Below, in pieces: positions 50,647-60,064 of a stretch of 64,000 bases of DNA. The translations under genes were made by a program, and so were the position numbers. This stretch comes from Nitrospirales bacterium LBB_01. GTDB lineage: Bacteria > Nitrospirota > Thermodesulfovibrionia > Thermodesulfovibrionales > Magnetobacteriaceae. The notes under the pieces were generated by a model. The model was not told the DNA's origin, made no database searches, and saw only the letters and a list, made by a program, of their open reading frames with translations. The stretch is taken from the NCBI GenBank assembly GCA_004376055.2, contig CP049016.1, positions 2,852,001-2,916,000 of the forward strand. The letters run 5' to 3'. Each line of letters starts with the position of its first letter. The stretch's first letter is position 1.

Positions 50647-52128
50647 TTACTGCCCGTACTTCGCCATATTAACGGCACGAAACATGCCTTTTGCCTTGTT
50701 AACAGTTTCCTCATATTCATTCTCAGCTATTGAGTCGGCAACAATACCGGCTCCCGCCTGAACAAAGACCTTGCCCTCGGTAATCAGTATGGTTCGTATT
50801 GTGATACAGGTATCCATTGAGCCTGAAAAACCAAAATAACCGACAGCTCCCGCATAGGGGCCTCGCATGACAGGTTCAAGTTCATCTATAATTTCCATAG
50901 CCCGCACCTTTGGCGCTCCTGATACTGTCCCAGCTGGAAAACATGCTCTTAACACGTCAAAAGAATCAAGACCGTCTCTTAAGACACCCTCCACGTTTGA
51001 CACTATGTGCATGACGTGGCTATAGCGTTCAACGTCCATAAGTTCGGTAACGCGTACTGAGCCTGTAACTGCCACCCGTCCTACATCGTTTCTACCCAAA
51101 TCAACCAGCATTATGTGCTCTGCACGTTCTTTTGGGTCGGCTTTTAATTCAAGCTCAAGAGCCGTGTCCTCATCGGTTGAGCGTCCGCGTTTACGAGTGC
51201 CGGCAATCGGTCGCAGCGTGATTTTGCCATCCTCCACCCGCACAAGAATTTCCGGTGAGGAGCCGACTATTTTACTGTCACCAAAGTTTAAATAAAACAT
51301 GTACGGCGAGGGATTTATCACTCTCAGGCAGCGATACACATCAAAGGGGTCAATGTCTATGTCTGACTCAAAACGCTGAGATATAACTATTTGAAAGGCG
51401 TCCCCGGCACGAATGTATTCCTTTGATTTTTCAACCGCCGCAAGGAACTGTCCTTTTTCGGCAAATGATGACTTATAACTATCTGAGTCTTTAAAGTTAT
51501 CGGCAATTGACAGTGTGCGGCTCACAGACGGTTTTTTTAATAGTTCCACGAGGGCATCAATTTTTGCCACAGCCTCTTTGTAACTTTCCTCAGGGGTTTT
51601 CGCACCAATGAGAGAAGCATTAGCAACCACTTTGATTGCCTGTCTTAAGTTGTCAAATATGACAATGGTGTCCATAAGCATGAACATTGAGTCAGGAAAA
51701 TCAAGGGACGGCTTCTCCCTTACCGGAACGCTTTCAAAAAATCGCACGCACTCATACCCGATATATCCGACCAATCCGCCGTAAAAGCGCGGCAACCCCT
51801 GCGTTTTAACAGGAATATACTGCGAGAGCTCGTCTCTTAAGACCTCTATAGGGTCAGCTACCGTTTTTGTAGTAGTTTTACTGTCAGCTGTGATTTCAAT
51901 CTGATTACCGCGTGATTTTATGATTTTTTTAGGCGCCACGCCTAAGAATGAATATCTTGCCCACTTCTCGCCGCCCATAACGCTCTCAAGCAGGAACGAG
52001 TTAGGTCCGCACAGTTTTAGGTAAGCCGTAACGGGAGTCTCGGTATCGGCTAAAATCTCAGTATAGACGGGAATAAGATTACCGTCTTCAGATATTTTTT
52101 TAAATTCCTCTAATTTTGGATAATACAT
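50647..52128 (-). CDS. trpE: anthranilate synthase component I
   Basis: 493 residues. The N-terminal regulatory region contains LLESVMGGEKWARYSFLG, the tryptophan-binding LLES motif. The chorismate-binding domain has SPYMFYLNFGDSKIVGSSPE, RPIAGTRKRGR and LPAGTVSGAPK-like FPAGTVSGAPKVRAMEII. Feedback inhibition by tryptophan is expected from the LLES motif. It is the first gene of trpEGD with a putative palindromic operator upstream. Confidence 0.96.
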   Translation of the reverse strand: MYYPKLEEFKKISEDGNLIPVYTEILADTETPVTAYLKLCGPNSFLLESVMGGEKWARYSFLGVAPKKIIKSRGNQIEITADSKTTTKTVADPIEVLRDELSQYIPVKTQGLPRFYGGLVGYIGYECVRFFESVPVREKPSLDFPDSMFMLMDTIVIFDNLRQAIKVVANASLIGAKTPEESYKEAVAKIDALVELLKKPSVSRTLSIADNFKDSDSYKSSFAEKGQFLAAVEKSKEYIRAGDAFQIVISQRFESDIDIDPFDVYRCLRVINPSPYMFYLNFGDSKIVGSSPEILVRVEDGKITLRPIAGTRKRGRSTDEDTALELELKADPKERAEHIMLVDLGRNDVGRVAVTGSVRVTELMDVERYSHVMHIVSNVEGVLRDGLDSFDVLRACFPAGTVSGAPKVRAMEIIDELEPVMRGPYAGAVGYFGFSGSMDTCITIRTILITEGKVFVQAGAGIVADSIAENEYEETVNKAKGMFRAVNMAKYGQ

Positions 52129-52296
52129 ATTGACAAACTCTGCCGTTTTCCTTTAAAATTATTTTGTGATACACTTACTGTACTATGATACAGTGAAAGC
52201 GGTAAAAGTTACAAGTGGCGAGTTGCAAGTGGCGAGCCGGCGAACTTGAATTGCTTTAAACGATTATAGTAAGATACCTGTAGATGTATTGCCAGA
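52129..52296. other. trpE to tRNA-Gly spacer
   Basis: Holds the putative trp promoter/operator, two CAAGTGGCGAG direct repeats (about 52212-52236) and presumably the tRNA promoter; no gene. Confidence 0.5.
52177..52214 (-). promoter_or_regulatory. putative trpEGD promoter with overlapping operator
   Basis: Minus strand TTGTAA (52209-52214), an 18-base spacer and TATCAT (52185-52190). The inverted repeat ACTGTA (52177-52182) / TACAGT (52189-52194) overlaps the -10, as expected for a repressor site. No leader peptide with tandem Trp codons is seen. Two 12-base direct repeats CAAGTGGCGAG lie just upstream. Confidence 0.45.
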
Positions 52297-52371
52297 GCGG
52301 GCGTAGCTCAGTGGTAGAGCACAACCTTGCCAAGGTTGGGGTCGCGAGTTCGAGTCTCGTTGCCCGCTCCA
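52297..52371 (+). tRNA. tRNA-Gly (GCC anticodon), CCA encoded
   Basis: Acceptor GCGGGCG pairs with TGCCCGC; D arm GCTCAGTGGTAGAGC; anticodon arm AACCT-TGCCAA-GGTT with anticodon GCC; T arm with GTTCGAGTC. The 3' CCA is encoded (52369-52371). The downstream side carries accessory genes, making it a candidate insertion site, but no repeated tRNA 3' end was found. Confidence 0.96.
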
Positions 52372-52448
52372 AATATAAATTAGCAGTTGCCGGCCAACAC
52401 AATCCCTTTATATTGACAAATTAGTGAGACTGGCGCTATTTTAAGATA

Positions 52449-52961
52449 GTGCAGACGATAGAAAGAGATTTAGACTTAACGGAAATCATCAACGGAGAGG
52501 AAATCATGGGGCCTAGTCCATTTTTTAAACATCAGGATATTGTCGGCAATCTATACGGCATTATACGCCACCACGTAAAGACTAATAAATTGGGTAAGGT
52601 TCTTTTGTCGCCGCTTGACATAATCTTTGAAGAAGGGGTTAACAGGCTTCAACCCGATATATTGTTTATCAGAAAAGATAATCTGAGCATTGCACAGGAT
52701 TGGATAAGAGGCGTGCCGGATATGGTTTGTGAAATTATATCTCAGAGTAGTTATGAAATGGATACCGAAGTAAAGAAAGCAATATATGAGAAATACAAGG
52801 TGCCGGAGTATTGGATAGTCATGCCTGAGCCGCAAACGATTGAGATATTAACCATCGTGGGCAGCAAGTATAAACTCCATTCTGTTGCAGCATTTGAAGG
52901 CGTTGTCACATCAAAAGTCATAGAGGGGCTTACAGTTAGTATCAGCGATATATTTGAGTAG
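52449..52961 (+). CDS. Uma2-family (DUF820) putative restriction-like endonuclease
   Basis: 170 residues starting at GTG 52449. The Uma2 pattern is complete: GPSPFFKHQDIVGNL, the catalytic Asp of LQPDILFI, VCEIISQSSYEMDTEVKK with Glu and distal Lys, YKVPEYWIVMP and a terminal hydrophobic strand. The fold is PD-(D/E)XK-like; family members are numerous in cyanobacteria and some other bacteria, and their function is not settled. It lies 78 bases after tRNA-Gly and converges with the ATPase gene, ending 10 bases before that gene's stop. Confidence 0.88.
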   Translation: MQTIERDLDLTEIINGEEIMGPSPFFKHQDIVGNLYGIIRHHVKTNKLGKVLLSPLDIIFEEGVNRLQPDILFIRKDNLSIAQDWIRGVPDMVCEIISQSSYEMDTEVKKAIYEKYKVPEYWIVMPEPQTIEILTIVGSKYKLHSVAAFEGVVTSKVIEGLTVSISDIFE

Positions 52962-52971
52962 TATAAGCTCC

Positions 52972-54945
52972 TCATATGTTTGACATATATTTAGTTTTTT
53001 GAATATCTTGAGCCTCATCTGGATCATTTATATATTCGATAAGTTCAGACAAGATAATAGCATAAAAAACATGATCCCCTGTAGATGCGCTTTTAATTAT
53101 GTGAGTCAAACCATGGAAAGAGCGAAGATGTAAATTATCAAAATGTAAGAGGGGAGTTATATCATATCTTGCTTGCCAATTTCCTCCCATATCCCATGCA
53201 ACTACCAAACCAATTTGTTGTTCAATCTTTACTTCCTTTTCTATTTCTTCTAAAAGAGCAGAAAATGAATACTTGTACTCTAATACTTTTGGGGGAGAAG
53301 TAAACTCTTCACTCACTTTACTTTCCTCAACCCCCAATGGATTAGTTATCTTGTCAAAAATATGGTTTTCAAAAGGTTTCAGTAAACGAATTCGACAAAT
53401 TCCATCGTACTGTTCATGCTGACTTGTCGACATTATAGTAATTCCTCGTATGACACCACCTGCAAGCAGTTGATTGAATAATGAGATGACATCTTGCTCA
53501 TTGAGAGGTTGAGATGTGAGGGAGGGTTCTTTGACGGGAAGAAAGGCATCAGTTCTCGATATAAAAAGCGGCTTGCTTTTTTCGTGCTCTTCCTGTTCTC
53601 TAATCCAATCATATATCTTCTTTTCAGCAACAATATTAGGCGGTGCTCCTGTTTCTTTTTTTAGCAAATGCCGCCAATTTATAAACATCTTAACGATACC
53701 TGCTGAAAACTTTTTAGCCACATCAACCAATTCTGGCTGGAAACCTTTTCTACCTAGGTCAGGATCAGCACCGTAATAATGAGCAATAATATGTGTCACA
53801 TTTTGATAGTGGGTATTTCTTGTTAAAGGTATATCAATTAAGTCACCTTGTGGCATATTATTAGTTGCTAATTGTAATCCCCCTTTTAAAATTCTATTTC
53901 CTTTTCTTAATTTAACAATATCATCATTGTATTTATCCCAGACATCCGTCGAATAACAGAAAAATACATAACAGTGCATTTTAAAATTGTTTATCAAGTC
54001 TTTTTCATTGCTACTCCATTGTATTTTGGATTCATCAGATATGATTTCATCAGTAGTCCAGTAATTATACAGTCCGTTAAGTTTATAGAAACTATCGGGA
54101 AGCTTCGAAGCATCTTTTCGTTTTTTAATTAAATCCTGCTGTTTAGCGTTTATATCACGCAATGACTTACAGGTTGAAATGACTTTATGAGGAAAAAGAT
54201 ATTCACAGTTTCCTATGTCTTCTTCAGTAGTTACATTGTTTTCGTCTATAACAGTCAAATGACATTTAGGATGATAGTAATCCTCTCCATTGAAATAAAT
54301 GCCGCCAAGTGGAGTTTTAACTCTCAAAACAACGCTCCATTGCGATGCGGTTTTTGCACCACTATATGCAAGGTCCTTCGGTCTAATGTAATTTCCAGTT
54401 AGACAAATACTAAATGTTGAACCTCTATCAATTTGTCCAAATGCTTCGTGGATTATTTTAGTTGTCTCCTTTATATTTGGACGTACCTCTGTACCACTAT
54501 CATCTTCAACCCATTCCCGACCGTTAGTCATATTCCCAACAAAATAATAATCAGCAAGTTTTGTTCCTATTTGAAGAAAGTTAAAACCATAACCCAAATA
54601 CGTAGCTCCTACGCCTTTATTACCACGATTATTAGGTTTCTTGTATGAAACATTAGGTGCTAAAAAGTTTCTGAATTGCTCTTCTGAAAAACCGATACCA
54701 TTGTCAGTTACAGAAAGAGTTTTATTCTTTATATCTATCTTTATCCAAATATGTGGTTCATATTTTCCACTTGCTTCTAACTGTCTTCTGTGGTCAACGG
54801 CATCCAGTGCATTTTGGATTAGCTCCGAAAACGGATCGTACCATCCTGTATAGGATTTTAGAATATTCTTGATTTGCCGCTTAATAGTTGCAGTTACAAT
54901 TTCATCTGAGGGTTTTTCTTCTAAAGGATCCCACTTTTGTGACAT
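52972..54945 (-). CDS. GHKL (MORC/Hsp90-like) ATPase with unassigned C-terminal domain
   Basis: 657 residues from ATG 54943-54945 (AAGGAG 7 bases upstream). The ATP-binding site is clear: ELIQNALDAVDHRR (N box, about 40-53), VTDNGIGFSEEQF (G1) and NRGNKGVGATYLG (lid and G2). A transducer-like region follows, with GNYIRPKDL and LKGGLQLATNNMPQG. The last 130 residues, with PPKVLEYKYSFSALLEEI and QIGLVVAWDMGGNW, have strands and acidic residues that recall a nuclease-like fold, but I cannot assign them. The gene is visibly A+T-richer than its neighbours and sits alone in a tRNA-adjacent islet. MORC-like ATPases in bacteria are often linked to DNA modification or defence; a role in defence is inference. 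Confidence 0.75.
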   Translation of the reverse strand: MSQKWDPLEEKPSDEIVTATIKRQIKNILKSYTGWYDPFSELIQNALDAVDHRRQLEASGKYEPHIWIKIDIKNKTLSVTDNGIGFSEEQFRNFLAPNVSYKKPNNRGNKGVGATYLGYGFNFLQIGTKLADYYFVGNMTNGREWVEDDSGTEVRPNIKETTKIIHEAFGQIDRGSTFSICLTGNYIRPKDLAYSGAKTASQWSVVLRVKTPLGGIYFNGEDYYHPKCHLTVIDENNVTTEEDIGNCEYLFPHKVISTCKSLRDINAKQQDLIKKRKDASKLPDSFYKLNGLYNYWTTDEIISDESKIQWSSNEKDLINNFKMHCYVFFCYSTDVWDKYNDDIVKLRKGNRILKGGLQLATNNMPQGDLIDIPLTRNTHYQNVTHIIAHYYGADPDLGRKGFQPELVDVAKKFSAGIVKMFINWRHLLKKETGAPPNIVAEKKIYDWIREQEEHEKSKPLFISRTDAFLPVKEPSLTSQPLNEQDVISLFNQLLAGGVIRGITIMSTSQHEQYDGICRIRLLKPFENHIFDKITNPLGVEESKVSEEFTSPPKVLEYKYSFSALLEEIEKEVKIEQQIGLVVAWDMGGNWQARYDITPLLHFDNLHLRSFHGLTHIIKSASTGDHVFYAIILSELIEYINDPDEAQDIQKTKYMSNI

Positions 54946-55061
54946 TCCAACTCTCCTTAACTTAGAATAAAAAAATAAATACAAACAATATAGTTGTAGT
55001 TTCCATTAATTTTATTATAACACAAAATATTGTTATAACATAAACGAATACTCGTTCAAAG

Positions 55062-57680
55062 TCAAAGCAGCAAAGCACTGTTCAAAAACCGTTCTTTAAC
55101 AAGCGCTATCTCATCGTCTCTGTCTTTAATAACTCCTGTGATTCTTGCATCAACTATTTGGTCAAATACATCTCTGAAGACAGGCCCAGGCGCAAGTCCC
55201 ATCTCTTTAAGTTCCTTGCCTGTTAAGAGAGGCTCAATGTGTCTGTGCTGCACCAGATACCTCGTGATAGCCTGCTGTCTGCCCTTATTTACAGCCATTA
55301 TAAACAGCACTGTCTCAATGCTCAAATTTTTACAAAAATGATATAACACAGCTGGATTGTCAGAGTCCGGCAGTGCAACTGTGTATTTCAGAGAGTTTAT
55401 TATGTTGTCTGTTATGTTAGGGGGTGTCGTAAGTCTTATAAGAGCATCCCTGCGAGAGCTCTCCGGAATGGTTGACATTATCCCCATGAGATAAATCCGA
55501 CCAATATCCGGGTCACTTGAAAAAAACGTCAGTTTGTACCACGATATTGCAGCATGGATACTTTTTAAAATACTATCAAGCTCCTTATTAAATGTAAAAT
55601 CGGGATGAATTGCTCTTAACAGTCCATAGCTGGATAATCTCCTCAGTGCTTTGGCAGGGTCTAATTCCCTAAACACAGCAGACATCTCATCGTAAACCCT
55701 CGTGCCTGAGACTTTTCCAAAAAGGTCAAACTTAACTGCCGTCTTTATCAGTCTCTCCGTGTGCTTACTTATCTTAAAGTCAAACCGCTCTGAAAACCTT
55801 ACCGCCCTGAAAGCCCTCGTGGGATCCTCTATGAAACTCAGATTATGCAGCACCCTGATGGTTTTCTCTTTTAGGTCTCGTTGCGCTCCAAAGTAATCTA
55901 TAAGTTTGCCAAAATCACGCTTATTTAAACACACGGCAAGCGTATTTATCGTAAAATCCCGCCTGTATAGGTCTTTTTTGACCGAGGAGGATATAACCTG
56001 AGGGAGCGCTCCCGGCTCTTCATAGTATTCGGTGCGCGCTGTGGCTATATCTATTACAAAATCCTTTGTTCCATGCAGCTTAATTCCATACACCTTTGCC
56101 GTTTGGAATCTTTCGTGGGTTTTGACCCGTCCACTAAAACGCACTGAAAGCTCATGTGCAAGCGCAATACCATCGCCCTCCACAACTATATCTATATCCA
56201 GATTTTGCTCAAACCGCAGAAGGTCTCTCACAGCGCCTCCCACAAGGTAAGCGGTCATTCCAAGTGAGTCGGCGGCGTCTCCGACATCCTTTAATATGTC
56301 AAAAACTGAGGCTGGAAACCTTTCCTTAAGAAGCGATGCTATGTTTCGTACCTGTGATGTCTTAACATCGCTGTGAGACGATGTCCTGTCTCGCTTAACG
56401 TAGTCCTCGTAGAGGTTCCGTAATAAATCGGTTCTTGTTATCGCTCCCACTATCGTTTCACCCGCAAGTACCGGTAGAAAACGCTGATTCTTCTCTACCA
56501 TCGTCTCTTCAATTTCACTAACGGACGTACCTGTCGTGGCTGTCGCTGCATCAGTAGTTATAAAGTCATCTATCGGACTTTTTTGAAAACCGTGGAATAT
56601 TGCCTTTTCCACTATTTCACGGGATATTACGCCCACATAAGAGTCCTCTTTGACAACCGGCAGCACATTTATCTCATACTTTGTAAGCAGCACTCCGGCC
56701 TCTTTTATCGTTGAGTTTAACTTTATGGTTATAACCGGACTTGTCATTATCTCCTTTGCAGTCTTAACAGGTTTGATTAACTTTTTAAGGGCATCCTTTA
56801 TCCCCTCCACGACAATTTCTGGGATTCCCTCTTTTATTGTTGCTGAGGCCGCAACTGAATGCCCCCCGCCTTCATACATAGCCATAAGCTCTGCCATATT
56901 TAGCTCTGGAACTTTGGAGCGCCCCACAAGCAGCGTTTTGCCCTCCATAGAAAACACCAAAACCACAGCGTCAGTCTCCTCCATGTCCATTATATAGTGT
57001 GCCATGTAGGCGACATCTCCAAAATAGCTGTCCCTTACGGCAACGCCAATTTTTACCCTTATTCCTGAGACAAACACCTCAGAGAGCGAACTAACCAGTG
57101 CATTTAACAGCTCTAAATCCTCCTTGCTTAACAGAGGTCTAAGAAATGCCGACACGATGTTTAGATTTGCTCCGCGCCTAAGCAGGTACGCTGCCGCACG
57201 TAAGTCTCTCTCAGTAGTTGAAGAGAATCTCATTGAGCCCGTCTCTTCATATATTCCCAAACACAGGATGGTTGCCTCAAGTGCTGTGATGGTGACTGAT
57301 TTCTTTACCAAAAGTTCGGTTATAATTGTTGCAGTTGCTCCAGCCTCCTCAATGGTTTCAAAAGTGCCGTGTATGTCGTTTTGTTTTTTAACATGATGAT
57401 CGTATATAAAGGTAATGACGCCGCTTTTACCAACAACATCGGCAAACTGTCCAATTCTTAAAGGGCTTTGAGTGTCAACGATGATAAGCCGCTTGATGTT
57501 TTTTATTGGGATGTCCTTGACTTTTGAAAACTCTACCGGATATGCCTTAAGGAAATCCCTGACAGGTTTTTCCATAGAACCTGGGAACACAAGCACTGCT
57601 TCAGGAAACAGCCTCTTTGCGCCCACCATTGATGCCAAACAATCAAAGTCGGCGTTAATGTGGCAGGTTATGACGTCCAC
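55062..57680 (-). CDS. DHH phosphoesterase-CBS-tRNA nucleotidyltransferase fusion
   Basis: 872 residues. Residues 1-170 are a DHH domain (CHINADFDCLASM, IYDHHVKKQ), 200-300 a DHHA1 domain with YEGGGHSVAASATI, 310-435 two CBS domains (EIMTSPVITIKLNSTIKEAG; DFITTDAATA), and 455-872 a poly(A) polymerase/CCA-adding core with YLVGGAVRDLLR, LDIDIVVEGDG and the RRDFTINTLAV and EDPTRAFRAVRF motifs. Known in Aquifex-like and deltaproteobacterial lineages as A-adding or CC-adding enzymes with 3'-processing functions. The Gly-Gly and Asp-x-Asp catalytic motifs and the DHH acids are intact. It starts 9 bases after the yidC stop. Confidence 0.93.
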   Translation of the reverse strand: MDVITCHINADFDCLASMVGAKRLFPEAVLVFPGSMEKPVRDFLKAYPVEFSKVKDIPIKNIKRLIIVDTQSPLRIGQFADVVGKSGVITFIYDHHVKKQNDIHGTFETIEEAGATATIITELLVKKSVTITALEATILCLGIYEETGSMRFSSTTERDLRAAAYLLRRGANLNIVSAFLRPLLSKEDLELLNALVSSLSEVFVSGIRVKIGVAVRDSYFGDVAYMAHYIMDMEETDAVVLVFSMEGKTLLVGRSKVPELNMAELMAMYEGGGHSVAASATIKEGIPEIVVEGIKDALKKLIKPVKTAKEIMTSPVITIKLNSTIKEAGVLLTKYEINVLPVVKEDSYVGVISREIVEKAIFHGFQKSPIDDFITTDAATATTGTSVSEIEETMVEKNQRFLPVLAGETIVGAITRTDLLRNLYEDYVKRDRTSSHSDVKTSQVRNIASLLKERFPASVFDILKDVGDAADSLGMTAYLVGGAVRDLLRFEQNLDIDIVVEGDGIALAHELSVRFSGRVKTHERFQTAKVYGIKLHGTKDFVIDIATARTEYYEEPGALPQVISSSVKKDLYRRDFTINTLAVCLNKRDFGKLIDYFGAQRDLKEKTIRVLHNLSFIEDPTRAFRAVRFSERFDFKISKHTERLIKTAVKFDLFGKVSGTRVYDEMSAVFRELDPAKALRRLSSYGLLRAIHPDFTFNKELDSILKSIHAAISWYKLTFFSSDPDIGRIYLMGIMSTIPESSRRDALIRLTTPPNITDNIINSLKYTVALPDSDNPAVLYHFCKNLSIETVLFIMAVNKGRQQAITRYLVQHRHIEPLLTGKELKEMGLAPGPVFRDVFDQIVDARITGVIKDRDDEIALVKERFLNSALLL

Positions 57681-57689
57681 GTGGGGTGT

Positions 57690-59294
57690 CTAAGCTGCTG
57701 CAGTCTTACGGTTTACATACATCTGCTGCACAATACTTAACACATTGCTGACAAGCCAATAGAGAACCAACCCTGAGGGAAAACTCAGAAACATAAACGT
57801 GAAGACAATCGGCATAATCATCATAATTTTTGCCTGAGTTGGATCCATTGTAGTAGGGGTCATCTTCTGTTGAATAAACATAGTGGCGCCCATTATGATA
57901 GGAAGCACGTATATGGGGTCTTTTGCAGAAAGGTCGGTGACCCAAAAGAAAAACGGCGCTCCCCGTAACTCCACCGACACCAAAAGCGCTTTATAAAGGG
58001 CAAAAAACACCGGTATCTGAATAACTATCGGAAGACATCCGCCCATCGGATTAACCTTATGGACCTTGTAGAGCGCCATCATTTCCCGCTGCATTTTCTG
58101 TGGGTCTTTCTTGTACTTTTCCCTGATTTCAGTCATAAGCGGCTGAATTTTCTGGAGCTTTTTCATGGAACTCTGCCCCTTATTGATAAGCGGAATGAAA
58201 GGAATTCTCACTATAAGTGTAAGAACAATAATAGCAACTCCAAAATTACCAAAATATTTATTGAGGAACAATAGAAACCAGAAAAGGGGCCGTGCTATTA
58301 TGGAAAAGTAGCCAAAATCAACCATCGGCTCAAGTGTGACGTTTAGAGCCTTTAATAAATCATACTTTTTAGGGCCAGCGTAGATGAGAAATTCGTTGAC
58401 GGCACTGGTACTTTTAAACGCAGCCATAGATTTCTGCTTAACAGATGGAGTGGCGGGAATTTGCCACACAGTTGTCTCAACCATTGGGCTTAGCGGCACC
58501 AGCGAGGCGCAGAAATACTTGTTTTCCTCTGCAATCCACTTTACGCCGTCAGCGTATTTTTTGATGTCATCCATTTTTTTGTCTTCATTAAATTCCACCC
58601 TGTCCATGACGTTTAAGATAACCGGCCCAAAGTGTGCTCCGTAACCATCCCCGCCATCACGGCTAAAGCCGCTGCCAATAGTTATATAGTACGGGCTTAT
58701 GCCGATAGTTTCGTCCTTAAGACCAACCTTAAAACTGTCTGCATAAAAGGTGTAAGTCCTTTTAACTTTTTTGCCGTTTGACTCATAATCCAAAACCACC
58801 TGTCCTGTGTCAGTGCCGCTTAATGTGAGATTTTTAGAGTCTGTAGTAAATGCTGCCTGAGAAAGTTCAAAATCGGTAGTAGCTCCGATTACAAAAGCAC
58901 CGAACTTAGCAGTTTTATCAATTAGATCAATGTCCTTTTTGGCATCGTTTTTATATTCCTTAAGTTTAAACGATTCTATCACTCCTCCCAAAGAGCCAAC
59001 AACAGCGGTGTAGTGCAGGGTGTCAACGATTATCTGTTTAACGGCAACATGAGCATCGGGTTTTTCGTTTGCTAATGCAGGGGTGTTAACAGCAGCGGCC
59101 TGTACAGGGGATGTAGCAGCAGCTTTATCATCGGCAGCGGTTGTTTTAGTTTCCTTCTTAGTCTGAGGAGCATTTTGAGCCGCCTGTTGAGCCTCCAGCC
59201 TTTGTTTTTCCGTCAGTGGTTTTATGTATAGAAATTGATATAATAACAGCACTGCAACTGATAGCACTATGGCCAAAAGAGCTTTTTTTTCCAT
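57690..59294 (-). CDS. yidC: membrane protein insertase YidC
   Basis: 534 residues. One N-terminal membrane helix (LLAIVLSVAVLLLYQFLYI), an Ala/Lys/Thr-rich linker, the large P1 periplasmic domain (about 85-330) and the insertase core with FGVAIIVLTLIVRIPFIPL, KIQPLMTEIREKYKKDPQKM and MGGCLPIVIQIPVFFALYK. It inserts membrane proteins alone or with SecYEG. The order rpmH-rnpA-yidD-yidC is standard. It follows yidD by 37 bases. Confidence 0.96.
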   Translation of the reverse strand: MEKKALLAIVLSVAVLLLYQFLYIKPLTEKQRLEAQQAAQNAPQTKKETKTTAADDKAAATSPVQAAAVNTPALANEKPDAHVAVKQIIVDTLHYTAVVGSLGGVIESFKLKEYKNDAKKDIDLIDKTAKFGAFVIGATTDFELSQAAFTTDSKNLTLSGTDTGQVVLDYESNGKKVKRTYTFYADSFKVGLKDETIGISPYYITIGSGFSRDGGDGYGAHFGPVILNVMDRVEFNEDKKMDDIKKYADGVKWIAEENKYFCASLVPLSPMVETTVWQIPATPSVKQKSMAAFKSTSAVNEFLIYAGPKKYDLLKALNVTLEPMVDFGYFSIIARPLFWFLLFLNKYFGNFGVAIIVLTLIVRIPFIPLINKGQSSMKKLQKIQPLMTEIREKYKKDPQKMQREMMALYKVHKVNPMGGCLPIVIQIPVFFALYKALLVSVELRGAPFFFWVTDLSAKDPIYVLPIIMGATMFIQQKMTPTTMDPTQAKIMMIMPIVFTFMFLSFPSGLVLYWLVSNVLSIVQQMYVNRKTAAA

Positions 59295-59331
59295 GATATA
59301 TTTTAAATCCTCTCCTTAAGATTCTTTGTTT

Positions 59332-59541
59332 TTATTTAACCGGATCGTAGCCGCCGCTGCTTATCGGATGGCACCTTAAAACCCTCTTTAAAGACATTAA
59401 TAAGCCTGTAAAAGCTCCGTGTTTTTCTATCGCCTCAGCACAGTAATCGGAACAGCTCGGATAAAATCTGCACGATGACGGCAAAAGCGGCGAAAACATT
59501 GCTTTATAGAATTGAATCAGTGTAATGAAAATAGTCTTCAT
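59332..59541 (-). CDS. yidD: membrane protein insertion efficiency factor YidD
   Basis: 69 residues, typical size. [24 protein letters not shown] with conserved cysteines, [21 protein letters not shown] and [11 protein letters not shown] are signatures. It helps YidC-dependent insertion. Its ATG overlaps the rnpA stop by 4 bases. Confidence 0.95.
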   Translation of the reverse strand: MKTIFITLIQFYKAMFSPLLPSSCRFYPSCSDYCAEAIEKHGAFTGLLMSLKRVLRCHPISSGGYDPVK

Positions 59542-59852
59542 TTTAATCTATCAAAGAAAGACCGAAGTTCTATGTTTACACTACTGAAACCAACAGTTGA
59601 AATCAAAGGCTTTGCGGCAACAACAACGTCAAAAGGCAGCATAGCAGCCCTTTCCATAAGAATCAACCTGACTGCCTCTCTAAAGTACCTCTTTATGCGG
59701 TTTCTTACCACAGCGTTTCCGACTTTCTTACTGACAACAAGCCCAAGCCGCAAGTGCGCATTCGAGGTAGCTACAAAGTAAACATTCAACATTTTCAAGG
59801 TGAATTTGCGGCCTTTTTTAAAGACATTTTGAAATTCGCTGCTTTTTCTCAA
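59538..59852 (-). CDS. rnpA: ribonuclease P protein component
   Basis: 104 residues from TTG 59850-59852. [17 protein letters not shown], the [23 protein letters not shown] motif and [10 protein letters not shown] are diagnostic of RnpA, which assists the RNase P RNA in 5' tRNA maturation. The TTG overlaps the rpmH stop (TTGA), an efficient coupling but a rare start codon; no ATG lies upstream in frame within a reasonable distance. Confidence 0.93.
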   Translation of the reverse strand: MRKSSEFQNVFKKGRKFTLKMLNVYFVATSNAHLRLGLVVSKKVGNAVVRNRIKRYFREAVRLILMERAAMLPFDVVVAAKPLISTVGFSSVNIELRSFFDRLK

Positions 59853-59992
59853 GCGCTCAGCTCTTTTCGTCCCTTTGCCCTTCTTCTTTTAATGATTTTG
59901 CGGCCTGATGCTGTTGACATCCGCTTTCTGAACCCGTGTTTCCTCTTCCTCTTAATCTTGTGTGGATGAAATGTCGTATATGCTCCGCCCAT
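59849..59992 (-). CDS. rpmH: 50S ribosomal protein L34
   Basis: 47 residues: [47 protein letters not shown]. The [12 protein letters not shown] and [13 protein letters not shown] segments match L34 throughout. GAGGAAGAG lies about 6 bases before ATG 59990-59992. It is the first gene of the rpmH-rnpA-yidD-yidC operon, which is often close to oriC. No dnaA or DnaA-box cluster is visible here. Confidence 0.95.
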   Translation of the reverse strand: MGGAYTTFHPHKIKRKRKHGFRKRMSTASGRKIIKRRRAKGRKELSA

Positions 59993-60034
59993 TGCTATCT
60001 CTTCCTCTTACTTGTTAGATTTTCACAAAAACTG

Positions 60035-60064
60035 ATTATATTAGTTTTTTATTAGTATTGTCAA
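60035..60064 (-). promoter_or_regulatory. consensus sigma-70 promoter of rpmH
   Basis: Minus strand TTGACA (60059-60064), an 18-base A+T-rich spacer and TATAAT (60035-60040), both perfect hexamers, about 43 bases before the rpmH ATG. This is the strongest promoter match I found in the window. Confidence 0.85.
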
